The position numbers and the translations under genes are program-made. Below the pieces are notes generated by a model. It ran no database searches. It saw nothing but the letters and a program-made list of their open reading frames with translations, and had not been told where the DNA came from. A stretch of DNA of 43,371 nt, from positions 19,848 through 63,218 of the forward strand of contig NZ_AOMB01000011.1 in assembly GCF_000336675.1 (NCBI RefSeq). The letters are read 5' to 3'. The stretch is from Halococcus hamelinensis 100A6 (GTDB lineage: Archaea > Halobacteriota > Halobacteria > Halobacteriales > Halococcaceae). Below are positions 28,673 to 36,519 of this stretch, piece after piece (positions within the stretch are counted from its first letter, which is position 1; each line of letters starts with the position of its first letter).

Positions 28673-28697
28673 TCGGTGCACGCCTCGCGTGCACCGA
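28673..28697. other. Perfect 11-bp hairpin after 5S
   Basis: TCGGTGCACGC-CTC-GCGTGCACCGA. It stands ten bases after the 5S end and could be a processing signal or stop structure of the rRNA transcript. No T-run follows directly. Confidence 0.8.
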
Positions 28698-28709
28698 CCC
28701 ATCATTCAC

Positions 28710-28737
28710 CATCGCTGAGTGGAAACGCTCGGCGATG
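28710..28737 (+). other. 12-bp hairpin with GAAA loop
   Basis: CATCGCTGAGTG-GAAA-CGCTCGGCGATG, all pairs Watson-Crick or G-T, capped by a GNRA tetraloop. It follows the previous hairpin and precedes the tRNA-Cys promoter. Confidence 0.8.
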
Positions 28738-28746
28738 ATCGCTATC

Positions 28747-28754
28747 GTTATACA
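28747..28754 (+). promoter_or_regulatory. TATA box of tRNA-Cys
   Basis: GTTATACA is centred about 28 bases before the tRNA 5' end, suggesting that tRNA-Cys has its own promoter besides any read-through from the rRNA operon. Confidence 0.55.
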
Positions 28755-28778
28755 AGCACCACGAGTAGTGTCAACCGC

Positions 28779-28854
28779 GCCAAGGTGGCAGAGTCCGGCC
28801 TAACGCAGCGGCCTGCAGAGCCGCCCATCGCCGGTTCAAATCCGGCCCTTGGCT
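28779..28854 (+). tRNA. tRNA-Cys (GCA)
   Basis: A 76-base cloverleaf. Acceptor GCCAAGG pairs with CCTTGGC, discriminator T as expected for Cys. The anticodon loop CTGCAGA sits on GCGGC/GCCGC and reads GCA. The T-arm is GCCGGTTCAAATCCGGC. It is the distal tRNA of the rRNA operon, as usual in haloarchaea. Confidence 0.97.
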
Positions 28855-28932
28855 TTCTGCTGTGAGCACGTACGCGAACAGCGGAAGCCACGCCGATTCG
28901 AATCACGAGAGGGGAACGAAGTGAGCCTCTCT

Positions 28933-28958
28933 CCGGTTCAAATCCGGCCCTTGGCTTC
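28933..28958 (+). repeat. Duplicate of tRNA-Cys 3' end (att-like)
   Basis: CCGGTTCAAATCCGGCCCTT followed by GGCTTC repeats 26 bases of the tRNA-Cys T-arm and acceptor (28831-28856, allowing one base in the T run), 102 bases downstream in the same orientation. An inverted repeat GAGAGG/CCTCTC (28911-28935) directly precedes it. Confidence 0.85.
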
Positions 28959-29087
28959 CTTCGACCCATTTTCCGTTCCAGTTCGCTTCGTAGCGACTGT
29001 GTCCCGCTGATCGTCCGTCGGGGTGACTGCTCCGGAACCATCGGATAGCGGAGCGGCCACGAATATCCATCTCACGAAAAGCAACGA

Positions 29088-29094
29088 TTATACC
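29088..29094 (+). promoter_or_regulatory. TATA box of the sequon-rich surface protein gene
   Basis: TTATACC, 26 bases before the ATG at 29117, so the mRNA is probably leaderless. Confidence 0.6.
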
Positions 29095-29116
29095 GGAGGA
29101 ACCTATCTTGGGGTGT

Positions 29117-30130
29117 ATGCAACGACGGGCTGCGGCGATCTACGTCGTTTTCTTCGTGGTGGTCGCGATCGCGGCGTACTCCCTGACGACGGTCGCGGAG
29201 GAGCCGTCGGTTTCGGTCGAGGGCGAGAGCTACGCACAGGGCGATCCCATCACCGCTGGCGGCACGCAGTGGACCGTCAACATCGCGGATGGAAGCGGCA
29301 ACGTCTCGTCGACCAACGACTCGGCACGGTTCACGACCTCGTTCTCGAACAACTCCTCGCTCGCCTTCCAGAACGGGATGTATCGGCCGGCACCGAACGA
29401 CTCCAGCGAGGGTGCTGGAACGGCATCGACCGGCACCACGAGCGGTGCCGGAACGACCGGCACCAGCACGACTGGCCCGTCGACGAGCGCCACCACGAGC
29501 GGCGGCGGAACGAACGCCTCGTCGAGCACCCCCGGCACCGAGTTCCGCGTCGTCATCCCCAACGAGTCGGCGGGCAGCGCTTCGGGTGGAAACGCGTCGG
29601 GCGGGAACGCGTCGGCCGCGAACGTCTCGTCGTTCACCCTCCACCAGGAGTTCGACACCGCCGCCCGCCTGCGGGCCGACCCGGCGGTCGCGGACACCAC
29701 GCTGAGCGGTGCGAACGACACGGAGTACGTCCGATATCGCAACGGAACGACCCAGACGCTCGAGGCCTACCTCCCGGAACCGACGACCCGAAACGTCTCC
29801 GTCGGTGACCGATTCCCCTACCGGAACAACTCCTCGCAGGTCGAGTCCATCAACACCAGCGGCGTGACGCTCGCCTGGCGGGCGAACCTGACGCGTTCAC
29901 AGGAGCTCGCCGCCGGGGAGAACGTCACCCTCGGCGGCACGACCTACGTCGCCCAGTTCCCACAGAACGACAGCGTCGTGCTCTCACAGAACGTCTCGGG
30001 CTATCAGGCCGAGCAGGCAGCGCTCGAACACTTCAACGACCGCATGCTCGGGCTCTGGGGTGTCGTCATCATCAGCCTGTTCGCCGCCATCCTGGTCCTC
30101 GCACTGGCGTATCTGCCGGTCCGGGGCTGA
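29117..30130 (+). CDS. Sequon-rich exported protein anchored at both ends
   Basis: A 337-residue protein of unrecognised family. A signal or anchor helix (about 5-25, AAAIYVVFFVVVAIAAYSL) is followed by an extracellular-type region with roughly 18 N-glycosylation sequons (NVS, NNS, NES, NLT and others). A low-complexity Ser/Thr/Gly linker occupies about 95-150. A second TM helix (about 310-332) ends with a short basic tail. This architecture fits a membrane-anchored, N-glycosylated surface protein. The ATG at 29117 matches the TATA spacing; an upstream TTG at 29108 is less likely. It is the only gene between tRNA-Cys and tRNA-Lys, in a segment flanked by duplicated tRNA 3' ends. Confidence 0.8.
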   Translation: MQRRAAAIYVVFFVVVAIAAYSLTTVAEEPSVSVEGESYAQGDPITAGGTQWTVNIADGSGNVSSTNDSARFTTSFSNNSSLAFQNGMYRPAPNDSSEGAGTASTGTTSGAGTTGTSTTGPSTSATTSGGGTNASSSTPGTEFRVVIPNESAGSASGGNASGGNASAANVSSFTLHQEFDTAARLRADPAVADTTLSGANDTEYVRYRNGTTQTLEAYLPEPTTRNVSVGDRFPYRNNSSQVESINTSGVTLAWRANLTRSQELAAGENVTLGGTTYVAQFPQNDSVVLSQNVSGYQAEQAALEHFNDRMLGLWGVVIISLFAAILVLALAYLPVRG

Positions 30131-30199
30131 CGACTGGCGCTTTCGACTCATCGACCGTCCCCGACCCGCGGCTCCGTTCACGACTCTCTTCGACCCGAC

Positions 30200-30268
30200 C
30201 CCTCCAGCGTTCGCTGTTCGCTCTTCACTATCGTTCAGTGGAACAGCGGGCTGGGAGGGATTCGAACC
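30200..30268. repeat. Tandem duplicate of tRNA-Lys 3' end plus trailer, copy A
   Basis: 69 bases matching 30312-30380 with one mismatch. The last 21 bases are the tRNA-Lys T-arm and acceptor 3' strand (GGGCTGGGAGGGATTCGAAC); the rest is the sequence that follows the tRNA 3' end. Spacing between copies is 112 bases. Confidence 0.9.
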
Positions 30269-30311
30269 ACCTGAACTTCGCTCGCGTTGCTCGCTCGTTC
30301 CGTCCTCCGAA

Positions 30312-30358
30312 CCCTCCAGCGTTCGCTGTTCACTCTTCACTATCGTTCAGTGGAACAG

Positions 30359-30380
<22 letters not shown>
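30312..30380. repeat. Tandem duplicate of tRNA-Lys 3' end plus trailer, copy B
   Basis: Copy overlapping the intact tRNA-Lys gene. It differs from copy A at one base (A at 30332 against G at 30220). Confidence 0.9.
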
Positions 30381-30432
<52 letters not shown>

Positions 30433-30462
30433 TCGTTCCGAATCTTGAGTGTCGTGCGTAAA

Positions 30463-31137
30463 TCAGTACCGCTCGCCGGTCGTGGGCTCGAGGGCCGCGA
30501 GCGCGTCGGCGACCACGTCGGCGGGGTCGACCCGCCGGAGGGCGGCGCGGCGTCTGAGTTCGGTGTAGGTCTCCACCGGGAGCCGAAGCCGTAGCTCGCC
30601 GAGCGTCACGTCGTGGGAAGCGAGGGCGTCGGCGGGCGAGGTGCCGGCGTTGATCGCGCTCGCCACCGCACGGACCTCGCGAACGGTGAGGTCGCTGTCG
30701 AGCACCGCCCACGCGAGCTGGAAGCGTGCGTGGTCGGAGACCCGCGCGATGTGTTTGGCCGCCGTGGGCGCGATCTCGCCGGCGGCGACGTACTGGCGGA
30801 TCGACCGGGGCAGGTCGTGGACCCGGGCCCACTTCCGGATGAACGAGACGGTGACGGCGTCGCCGGTACGGGCGGCGGCGGCCTTGTAGGAGCCCTCCCC
30901 GCGAACGAGCGCCGCGCACGCCGCCGCGCCACGGAGCATGTAGACGCTGTCGGCGCTCTCGACGGTATCGTCGGCGAACGCCTCGACCACCTCGGCGGCG
31001 GTCGCGAGGCTCTCCGGGTCGTCCGGGTCGAACTGGACGGCTTCCTCGGCGCGCTCGCCGGCGAAACTCGGGTCTCCCCGGACGACCGGCTCGCCGATCG
31101 GTGACTCGCGGTCGGTGGTCGGCTCGTCCGGGCTCAT
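30463..31137 (-). CDS. Conserved haloarchaeal protein with ParB-like helical domain
   Basis: A 224-residue protein. Residues about 75-160 read as a helix-turn-helix array of the ParB/KorB kind: GSYKAAAARTG, VSFIRKWARVHDLPRSIRQYVAAGEIAPTAAKHIARV and LTVREVRAVASAI. The C-terminal 50 residues (LRLPVETYTELRRRAALRRVDPADVVADAL) look like a ribbon-helix-helix unit. It therefore probably binds DNA. Family members are widespread in haloarchaea (I recall a DUF7119 label, unverified). It lacks the ParB CTPase N-domain, so a plasmid-partition role is not supported. The small acidic protein at 31198 lies 60 bases upstream on the same strand. Confidence 0.8.
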   Translation of the reverse strand: MSPDEPTTDRESPIGEPVVRGDPSFAGERAEEAVQFDPDDPESLATAAEVVEAFADDTVESADSVYMLRGAAACAALVRGEGSYKAAAARTGDAVTVSFIRKWARVHDLPRSIRQYVAAGEIAPTAAKHIARVSDHARFQLAWAVLDSDLTVREVRAVASAINAGTSPADALASHDVTLGELRLRLPVETYTELRRRAALRRVDPADVVADALAALEPTTGERY

Positions 31138-31197
31138 AGGTGATCGGTGGTCGCAACGACCAAAAACACCCCGCCCCCGCAGTCCCGGAGCACCCGG

Positions 31198-31338
31198 TCA
31201 GTCGTCCTCTTCTTCGTCGTCGCTCTCGGCCTCCCGCCGGTTCGAGAGGTGCTCCCAGATCTCAGTACAGCCCGCACCGTCCTCGATGTCGTCGAGGTAG
31301 TTCGAGGAGGACTCCTCGTCGGCTTTCGCGTCGCTCAC
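31198..31338 (-). CDS. Small acidic conserved protein (46 residues)
   Basis: GTG start (MSDAKADEESSS) to TGA, encoding 46 residues with core SNYLDDIEDGAGCTEIWEHL and a Glu/Asp tail. I recognise the NYLDD...GCTEIWEHLS pattern from small haloarchaeal proteins of unknown role; this is from memory. One cysteine and one tryptophan suggest a short ligand or partner site. It is probably co-transcribed with the ParB-like gene 60 bases downstream. The GTG overlaps the stop of a 25-codon leaderless upstream frame (GTGA), so coupling is possible. Confidence 0.7.
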   Translation of the reverse strand: MSDAKADEESSSNYLDDIEDGAGCTEIWEHLSNRREAESDDEEEDD

Positions 31339-31412
31339 CGGCTCGTCCTCCGCACGCCGCCCGGGAAGCGACTCCGCGACCGTCGTGCCCTCTCGGCAGT
31401 GATTCCTTTCAT
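31335..31412 (-). other. Possible leaderless upstream ORF (25 codons)
   Basis: The ATG at 31412 lies where transcription should start from the TATA box at 31436-31443. The frame encodes MKGITAERARRSRSRFPGGV plus a few residues and stops with TGA inside the next gene's GTGA. The basic peptide is unlike typical acidic halophile proteins, so it is more likely regulatory than functional. Confidence 0.35.
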
Positions 31413-31435
31413 CGGAACATCGTACGGTAGCTTCC

Positions 31436-31443
31436 TGTATAAA
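31436..31443 (-). promoter_or_regulatory. TATA box of the small acidic protein transcript
   Basis: TTTATACA on the minus strand, about 26 bases before the ATG at 31412. Confidence 0.6.
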
Positions 31444-31539
31444 CGCGCGTCCACCCGTAAGCCCTACCCTGACTCCCGTTTAGCGGCAAGGGGATCCGAA
31501 AGCTCCGACGGTGATTAGCCGCCGATCCGCTCTCAGTCG

Positions 31540-31570
31540 TGCGGTTTCGGGTTCGATCCCCGTCACTGGA
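31540..31570 (+). other. tRNA 3'-half-like fragment
   Basis: CGGGTTCGATCCCCG followed by seven bases TCACTGG and A has the form of a T-arm plus acceptor 3' strand. A weak partner CGGTGA is at 31509-31514, but no D-arm or anticodon arm fits. It may be a remnant left by integration at a tRNA gene. Confidence 0.3.
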
Positions 31571-31614
31571 TTCGAACGCCAACCGCTTTCCGTCCTCCGG
31601 CCCGTGTTCCGTCC

Positions 31615-32571
31615 ATGACCGCCAGCGACTGGACTACGGACGAGATGGGGGACCTACACGGGAAAACCGTCGTCGTCACCGGCGCGAACAGCGGGCTTGG
31701 TTACGAGGCCGCCCGCGAGTTCGCGCTCCACGGCGCTGACGTCGTGCTCGCGTGTCGAAGCGTCGAGCGGGGCACCGAGGCGGGCGAACGGATCCGTGAG
31801 GAAGCACCCGACACCCGCCTCACGGTGATCGAACTCGACCTCGCGGACCTCTCGTCGGTGGGTGCGTTCGCCGCGGCGTTCGCGGACACCCACGACGAGC
31901 TCCACGTGCTCTGCAACAACGCCGGCGTGATGGCGGTCCCCCGAAGCGAGACGGTCGACGGCTTCGAGACACAGTTCGGGGTGAACCACCTGGGCCACTT
32001 CGCGCTCACGGCCGCGCTGCTGGGCCACCTCCGCGAGACCGAGGGCGAGACGCGCGTCGTCACCCAGAGCAGCGGACTCCACGAGAACGGCGAGATCGAC
32101 TTCGAGGACCTCCAGGGCGAGGACGCATACGACGAGTGGGCGGCCTACGGCCAGAGCAAGCTCGCGAACGTCCTGTTCGGCTACGAACTCCACCGTCGCC
32201 TCCGCGAGGCCGAGGTCGACGACGTCACCAGCGTGGTCTGTCACCCCGGCTACGCCGCGACCGACCTCCAGCGGCGCGGTCCCGAGCAGTCCGGCTCGCG
32301 GCTCCGGCTCTGGGGGATGCAGGCCGCGAACGCGCTGGTCGCCCAGGACGCCGCCACTGGAGCCCTCCCGCTGCTCTACGCCGCGACCACGCCCGACATC
32401 GAGGGTGGCGAGTACGTCGGCCCCGGTGGCCTTCGGAACATGCGCGGCCACCCCGCGGTCCAGGCATCGAGCGACCGGTCGTACGACGAGGGGACCGCCC
32501 GACGGCTCTGGGCGGTCTCGGAGGAACTCACCGGCGTGAGCTACGATCTCGCACCCGCGCGGACGGTCTGA
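31615..32571 (+). CDS. Short-chain dehydrogenase/reductase
   Basis: A 318-residue NAD(P)-dependent oxidoreductase of the retinol-dehydrogenase-like SDR group. The nucleotide motif TGANSGLG is at about 22-29, CNNAGVM at about 101-107, the catalytic Ser in TQSSGLH, and YGQSK with the catalytic Tyr/Lys at about 180-184. Arg after the second strand (CRSVERG) suggests NADPH preference. The substrate is unknown, possibly an aldehyde, ketone or retinal-type compound. ATG 31615 fits the family start with a short leader. It is a single gene, convergent with the SRPBCC gene. Confidence 0.92.
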   Translation: MTASDWTTDEMGDLHGKTVVVTGANSGLGYEAAREFALHGADVVLACRSVERGTEAGERIREEAPDTRLTVIELDLADLSSVGAFAAAFADTHDELHVLCNNAGVMAVPRSETVDGFETQFGVNHLGHFALTAALLGHLRETEGETRVVTQSSGLHENGEIDFEDLQGEDAYDEWAAYGQSKLANVLFGYELHRRLREAEVDDVTSVVCHPGYAATDLQRRGPEQSGSRLRLWGMQAANALVAQDAATGALPLLYAATTPDIEGGEYVGPGGLRNMRGHPAVQASSDRSYDEGTARRLWAVSEELTGVSYDLAPARTV

Positions 32572-32599
32572 CTCGGTCCGAGGTCCGAGGTTCGAGGTT

Positions 32600-33073
32600 C
32601 TATACCGCCGGCTCGCTCGACACCGCCGCGTCGGTTCGGTCGGCGGTGGTGGGTTCGAACCGCTCGACCAACCGATCCACGCTGGATCCGATCCCGCGTT
32701 CGATGCGTCCCCGAACGAACGGCGCGAGCACCCGCATTCTACCGCGAAACGCCATGCTCCCGGTGTAAATGACCACGGTCTCGCCATCACACGTCGCCAG
32801 CGTGTACGTGACCTCGACGGGCGTTCGTCCGACGACCGTCCGGTAGCCGAACGTCGTCGGTGCCTCGTACCTGGTACACTCCTCGACGTTCTCCGAGCGA
32901 CCGCCGGCCGTTCGGACCACGCGCGTCCACCGGGCTCCGACCGCCATCCCACCGTCGAACTCGTCCACGGCTACCACTCGATCCTTCCACTGGCGGTCGT
33001 TTCGGGGGTCGGCGACGAACGAGAAGACGTCGGTCGCCGGTGCGGCTACTCTGACCCGGTATTCGAAGTCCAT
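32600..33073 (-). CDS. SRPBCC (START/cyclase-like) ligand-binding protein
   Basis: A 157-residue helix-grip protein: MDFEYRVRVAAPATDVFSFV opening strand and helix, NDRQWKDRVV, and a long C-terminal helix (about 118-145). The family binds hydrophobic small molecules in a central cavity or acts as cyclases and coenzyme Q-binding proteins. No catalytic residues can be named. The TATA box CTCTATAACG (33100-33091) lies about 22 bases upstream of the ATG, so the gene is its own leaderless unit. It converges on the SDR gene. Confidence 0.85.
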   Translation of the reverse strand: MDFEYRVRVAAPATDVFSFVADPRNDRQWKDRVVAVDEFDGGMAVGARWTRVVRTAGGRSENVEECTRYEAPTTFGYRTVVGRTPVEVTYTLATCDGETVVIYTGSMAFRGRMRVLAPFVRGRIERGIGSSVDRLVERFEPTTADRTDAAVSSEPAV

Positions 33074-33090
33074 TATCTCACACGATCGTA

Positions 33091-33100
33091 CGTTATAGAG
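33091..33100 (-). promoter_or_regulatory. TATA box of the SRPBCC gene
   Basis: CTCTATAACG on the minus strand, about 22 bases before the ATG at 33073. Confidence 0.55.
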
Positions 33101-33139
33101 CTACCGTCCTAAGCCTGTCGGCAGCTCCGGGCTCCGACC

Positions 33140-34366
33140 TCACACCTCGACGACGTCACCGCGTTCCGGTGCGCTCGCATCGAACCCGTCCTCCTGCAGT
33201 TCGGCGGCGAACGCGGCACATCGATCCCCGTGATTGACGAGCACTCGCGAATCGCGGTACGAATCGAGGAAGGCGCTGAGCCCGTCGTGGTCGGCGTGTG
33301 CCGAGAGGTCGTAGCGTTCGACCTGTGCGCTCACGGGCATCACCCGGCCGTCGATCTCGGCGCGACCGGTGTCGAGCAGCTCCCGTCCCGGCGTGCCGGC
33401 GACCTGATAGCCCACGAAGGCGACCTTGTTCACTGGATTCCCCCTGATGAGCGGGATGTAGGTCATCGCCGGCCCGCCCGAGAGCATCCCGCTGGTGGTG
33501 ATCACCACCGTGTTCTGGTCGGCGATCCGCTCGCGCTGGCCGGGGTTCGAGACGAACCGGGCGTGTGCGTTCGCCCGCTTGAGCGCGTCCTCGCGGACGA
33601 AGCCCGACGTGCGCCGGAGGAGTTCGGTGACGCGCTTGCCCATCCCGTCGACGTAGCACTCGATGTCGTGACGTGCACAGATCGCCATCACCTCCTGTGT
33701 TCGTCCGATGGCGAACGCCGGCACCACGACGGTGCCGCCCTCCCAGAGCGTGGTCCGGAGGCTCTCGACGAACCGTTCCTCGACCGCCGCGCGCGCCTCG
33801 TGCTCGACGTCGGAGTAGGTCGACTCACAGACCACGACGTCGGCTGCGGGCCGTGCGGTGGAGCCACCCACGATCCGCTGGTCGGCGGTGTGGAAATCGC
33901 CCGTATAGAGGATCCGGGTGCCGTCACGCTCGACGAGGACGTGTGCACTGCCCGGGATGTGGCCCGCGTCGAAGAGGGTGACGTCGTGGCCCGCGGCGTC
34001 GAACCGCTCGCGGTAGTCGTGGAGTTCCGAGACCTGGGTGAGCCGGGCGACGTCGGTCTCGGTGAACGGACACTGCGGGGTGCCGCCGCGGAGTTTCAGG
34101 GTGTCGCGCGCGAGCAACAGCCCCAGGTCGCGCGTCGGCGGCGTCCAGTGGACCGGCGGGCGGGCGTCGCCAGAGAGGAGCGCGGGGACGGTGCCGACGT
34201 GGTCGAGGTGGCCGTGCGAGACCACGACCGCGTCCGGATCGACGTTGCCGACGGGAAACCCGGGCGGGGTTCCGGACTTCATGCCGTAATCGAGGAGCAG
34301 CGAGTCGTCGAGGAGGACCGCGCTCCGGCCGACCTCGCGTGCTCCGCCGCAGAAACGGAGTTCCAT
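33140..34366 (-). CDS. Beta-CASP metallo-beta-lactamase RNase (aCPSF2-like)
   Basis: A 408-residue zinc nuclease. HGHLDH (51-56) is the metallo-beta-lactamase signature; GHIPGSAH and TGDF supply further metal ligands. The beta-CASP insert is evident between about 180 and 310 (PAFAIGRTQE, TTSGMLSGG), and the C-terminal motifs SAHAD and VNHGD complete the site. There is no N-terminal KH region, so it is not aCPSF1; length and layout fit aCPSF2-type RNases that act in mRNA 3'-end formation or 5'-3' decay. The role in vivo is inferred from the family. The ATG is followed at once by MELRFCGGAREVG, the usual start. Confidence 0.9.
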   Translation of the reverse strand: MELRFCGGAREVGRSAVLLDDSLLLDYGMKSGTPPGFPVGNVDPDAVVVSHGHLDHVGTVPALLSGDARPPVHWTPPTRDLGLLLARDTLKLRGGTPQCPFTETDVARLTQVSELHDYRERFDAAGHDVTLFDAGHIPGSAHVLVERDGTRILYTGDFHTADQRIVGGSTARPAADVVVCESTYSDVEHEARAAVEERFVESLRTTLWEGGTVVVPAFAIGRTQEVMAICARHDIECYVDGMGKRVTELLRRTSGFVREDALKRANAHARFVSNPGQRERIADQNTVVITTSGMLSGGPAMTYIPLIRGNPVNKVAFVGYQVAGTPGRELLDTGRAEIDGRVMPVSAQVERYDLSAHADHDGLSAFLDSYRDSRVLVNHGDRCAAFAAELQEDGFDASAPERGDVVEV

Positions 34367-34412
34367 TGTGGACCCTACCGGCCCGACGGGTTTCGGCCCG
34401 TCGGTCCCGCGC

Positions 34413-35537
34413 TCAGTCGTTCTTCAGCTCGTCGACCCAGCCCGGCTGGCCGACGTCGGTCGAGCCGACGCCCGAGAACCGACGGGTGGTCTCGATGGTG
34501 ACGGGCTCGCCGGAGCTGAGGTAGTCAGTGGTCCGGGTGGTCTCGAGGCTCCGAACCACGCCGGTCTCGGGGTTCATCACCAGCGTCGAACCGAAGGCCG
34601 TGACGTCCTCGCCTCGGTAGAGCGCGCCCGAGGTGTCGACGCTGTCGGTCCCGTTGGCGACGTAGACCGCGAGTCGGGTGCCGTCGCGGGTGACGGTGTC
34701 CGAGCGCTCGTAGTCGACCGCGCGGACGGTCTCGTAGACCCGGTTGCTACCGGTGAGGCTTCCCGCCAGCGGCTTGCCGAGCTCCTCGGTCTCGTACTGG
34801 GAGTCGCCCGAGAGCACGTTTCGTTTGTAGGCCGTCGCGCCCTCGGCGTAGGTGTACCGAGTGGCCTCCTCGGTGGGGCTGGAGACCTGATACGCGGTGT
34901 CGGCGTCGAGGTCGACACGCGCGCCGCTCGTCTCGGTCTCGGGACCGTCCGCGGTCGGGTCGCGGAGCGTCGAACTCGCGTTGACCGTGAAGCTCCCGGC
35001 CGACTGCAGCGCGCTCTCGTGGGCGTCGGCGATCGACCTGGCGTCGAGCGGCGGCTCCGGCCCGACGGCGGCTTCGGTCGTCGACGTCGTGTTCTCGGTC
35101 GGTGTCTCGGTTGCCGTCTCGGTGGACGTCGGGGTACCGGTCGCCGTGGTGGTCTCGGTTCCAGTCGATGTGTTGGTCGGTGTCGTCGTTGCCGTCGGTG
35201 TCTCGGTTGGCGTCGGCGTCTCGGTCGCCGGGGTGGTTCCGGCCGGCGTTTCGGTTGCCGTGGCTGTCGTGGCCGAGGTTCGCGTTCCGGTGGCCGTCGC
35301 CGTCCCGTCGGTCGTTTCGCTCGACGTGACGGTCGCGGTCGATACGGCCGTGGTCGGCGCTGCCGTCGACATCGACGTCCCGGTCGCCGTCGCCTTGACG
35401 GCCGTGGCCGTCGGTCCGGGCTCGGAGCCGTTCTCGGTGGGCACGGCGGTCGAGTCCCCACTGTTCGAGAGGCCGCTACAGCCGGCGAGTGCGACGAGCG
35501 CGATGACGACGAGGATGAGGGCCGTTCGTCGTACCAT
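34413..35537 (-). CDS. Haloarchaeal lipoprotein with Thr-rich linker
   Basis: A 374-residue protein with signal peptide and lipobox LAGC (Cys20), so the mature N-terminus is lipid-anchored outside the cell. Residues about 45-160 are a Thr/Glu/Ala/Ser low-complexity stalk, likely O-glycosylated. The C-terminal domain (about 165-374) is beta-rich, with YTYAEGATAYKRNV and TGVVRSLETTR, and resembles haloarchaeal LolA-like lipoproteins in size and layout. Function unknown; binding of a lipid or lipoprotein is possible. It stands alone, divergent from rps6e. Confidence 0.85.
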   Translation of the reverse strand: MVRRTALILVVIALVALAGCSGLSNSGDSTAVPTENGSEPGPTATAVKATATGTSMSTAAPTTAVSTATVTSSETTDGTATATGTRTSATTATATETPAGTTPATETPTPTETPTATTTPTNTSTGTETTTATGTPTSTETATETPTENTTSTTEAAVGPEPPLDARSIADAHESALQSAGSFTVNASSTLRDPTADGPETETSGARVDLDADTAYQVSSPTEEATRYTYAEGATAYKRNVLSGDSQYETEELGKPLAGSLTGSNRVYETVRAVDYERSDTVTRDGTRLAVYVANGTDSVDTSGALYRGEDVTAFGSTLVMNPETGVVRSLETTRTTDYLSSGEPVTIETTRRFSGVGSTDVGQPGWVDELKND

Positions 35538-35659
35538 GCGTTTTTTGAAACGGGTGTTGCCATGAATCTACTGGTCGTCCGCCGCTCGGGGTCGAACGGG
35601 CGTCGCCCGGGCGACCGGCTTTCAATACGCTTTTGAGGGGCGACCGGCTTCCTTCCGCC

Positions 35660-36058
35660 ATGGCTGATTTCACGGTCGTCGTCGCCGACCCCGAGGACGG
35701 GGCGGCCTACCAGCGCGCGGTCGAGGGACAGGACGCGAACCGATTCATCGGACGGTCCATCGGCGACGAGGTCGATGGCGGCGCGGTCGGGCTCGACGGC
35801 TACACCGTCGAACTCACGGGCGGGTCGGACACCGCCGGCCGACCGATGCGCGAGGACGTCGCGGGCTCGACGCTCTCGTCGGTGCTCCTCTCGGGCGGCA
35901 CCGGGTACCACCCGACGAGCGACGGCGAGCGAAAGCGCGTCACGGTTCGGGGCCGCGAGGTCGGCGACGAGACCCGCCAGATCAACGCCACCATCACCGG
36001 GCGTGGCGACCAGTCGGTCGACGAGCTCTTCGGCGAGGGCGACGACGCCGACGAGTAG
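35660..36058 (+). CDS. rps6e: 30S ribosomal protein S6e
   Basis: A 132-residue archaeal/eukaryotic small-subunit protein. Diagnostic blocks are [44 protein letters not shown] and [13 protein letters not shown] (each shorter than given in full). ATG 35660 starts [14 protein letters not shown]; the upstream in-frame ATG at 35633 adds non-family residues. Its TAG stop shares one base with the GTG start of the next gene, so the two are translated as a pair. Confidence 0.96.
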   Translation: MADFTVVVADPEDGAAYQRAVEGQDANRFIGRSIGDEVDGGAVGLDGYTVELTGGSDTAGRPMREDVAGSTLSSVLLSGGTGYHPTSDGERKRVTVRGREVGDETRQINATITGRGDQSVDELFGEGDDADE

Positions 36059-36480
36059 TGCCCGAGCGCCTCCCGAGCGACCACCCCTCGGTCGAGACGG
36101 TCGAGGTGACCATCGACCGCTGGGGCCGAACCCGATCCCGTCTCTCGCTCCCCGCCGATGGCCGTTTTCCTCCCGGAGCCGTGCGGCTGGTCGTCGACGA
36201 CGTCACCCGCCACGCGACCATCGAGACCACCGACGACGGCGGCCACGAGGTCAAAGGAGCCTACGATAACGCCCGTCTCGCGCGCGAGCACGACGGCGAG
36301 GACCGACTCGAAGCCTGGCGGCGTGCGGTGGGCCTCGACCACGGTCGGCGGGTCGCCCTCGACATCGTCGAGTCGGGGTTCCTCTACGGGATCCGTAAAC
36401 CGGGCGAGCGCTCGGTCTACGAGGCCGTCGAGTCACCGAACGAGAGCCTCGCGTCCATCGCGCGCGACCTCGACGGCTGA
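36058..36480 (+). CDS. Conserved haloarchaeal protein coupled to rps6e
   Basis: A 140-residue protein (GTG start, MPERLPSDHPSVETVEVTID). It has a beta-rich N-terminal half with RLSLPADGRFPPGAVRLVVDD and a helical middle part EVKGAYDNARLAREHDGEDRL. I know similar haloarchaeal proteins of unknown function but no mechanism. The one-base overlap with the rps6e stop implies coupled expression, which hints at a ribosome- or translation-linked role without proving it. Confidence 0.8.
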   Translation: MPERLPSDHPSVETVEVTIDRWGRTRSRLSLPADGRFPPGAVRLVVDDVTRHATIETTDDGGHEVKGAYDNARLAREHDGEDRLEAWRRAVGLDHGRRVALDIVESGFLYGIRKPGERSVYEAVESPNESLASIARDLDG

Positions 36481-36519
36481 ATCCCCCGGGCTTTTCTTCG
36501 CGGATCGACTACGGCGCGC

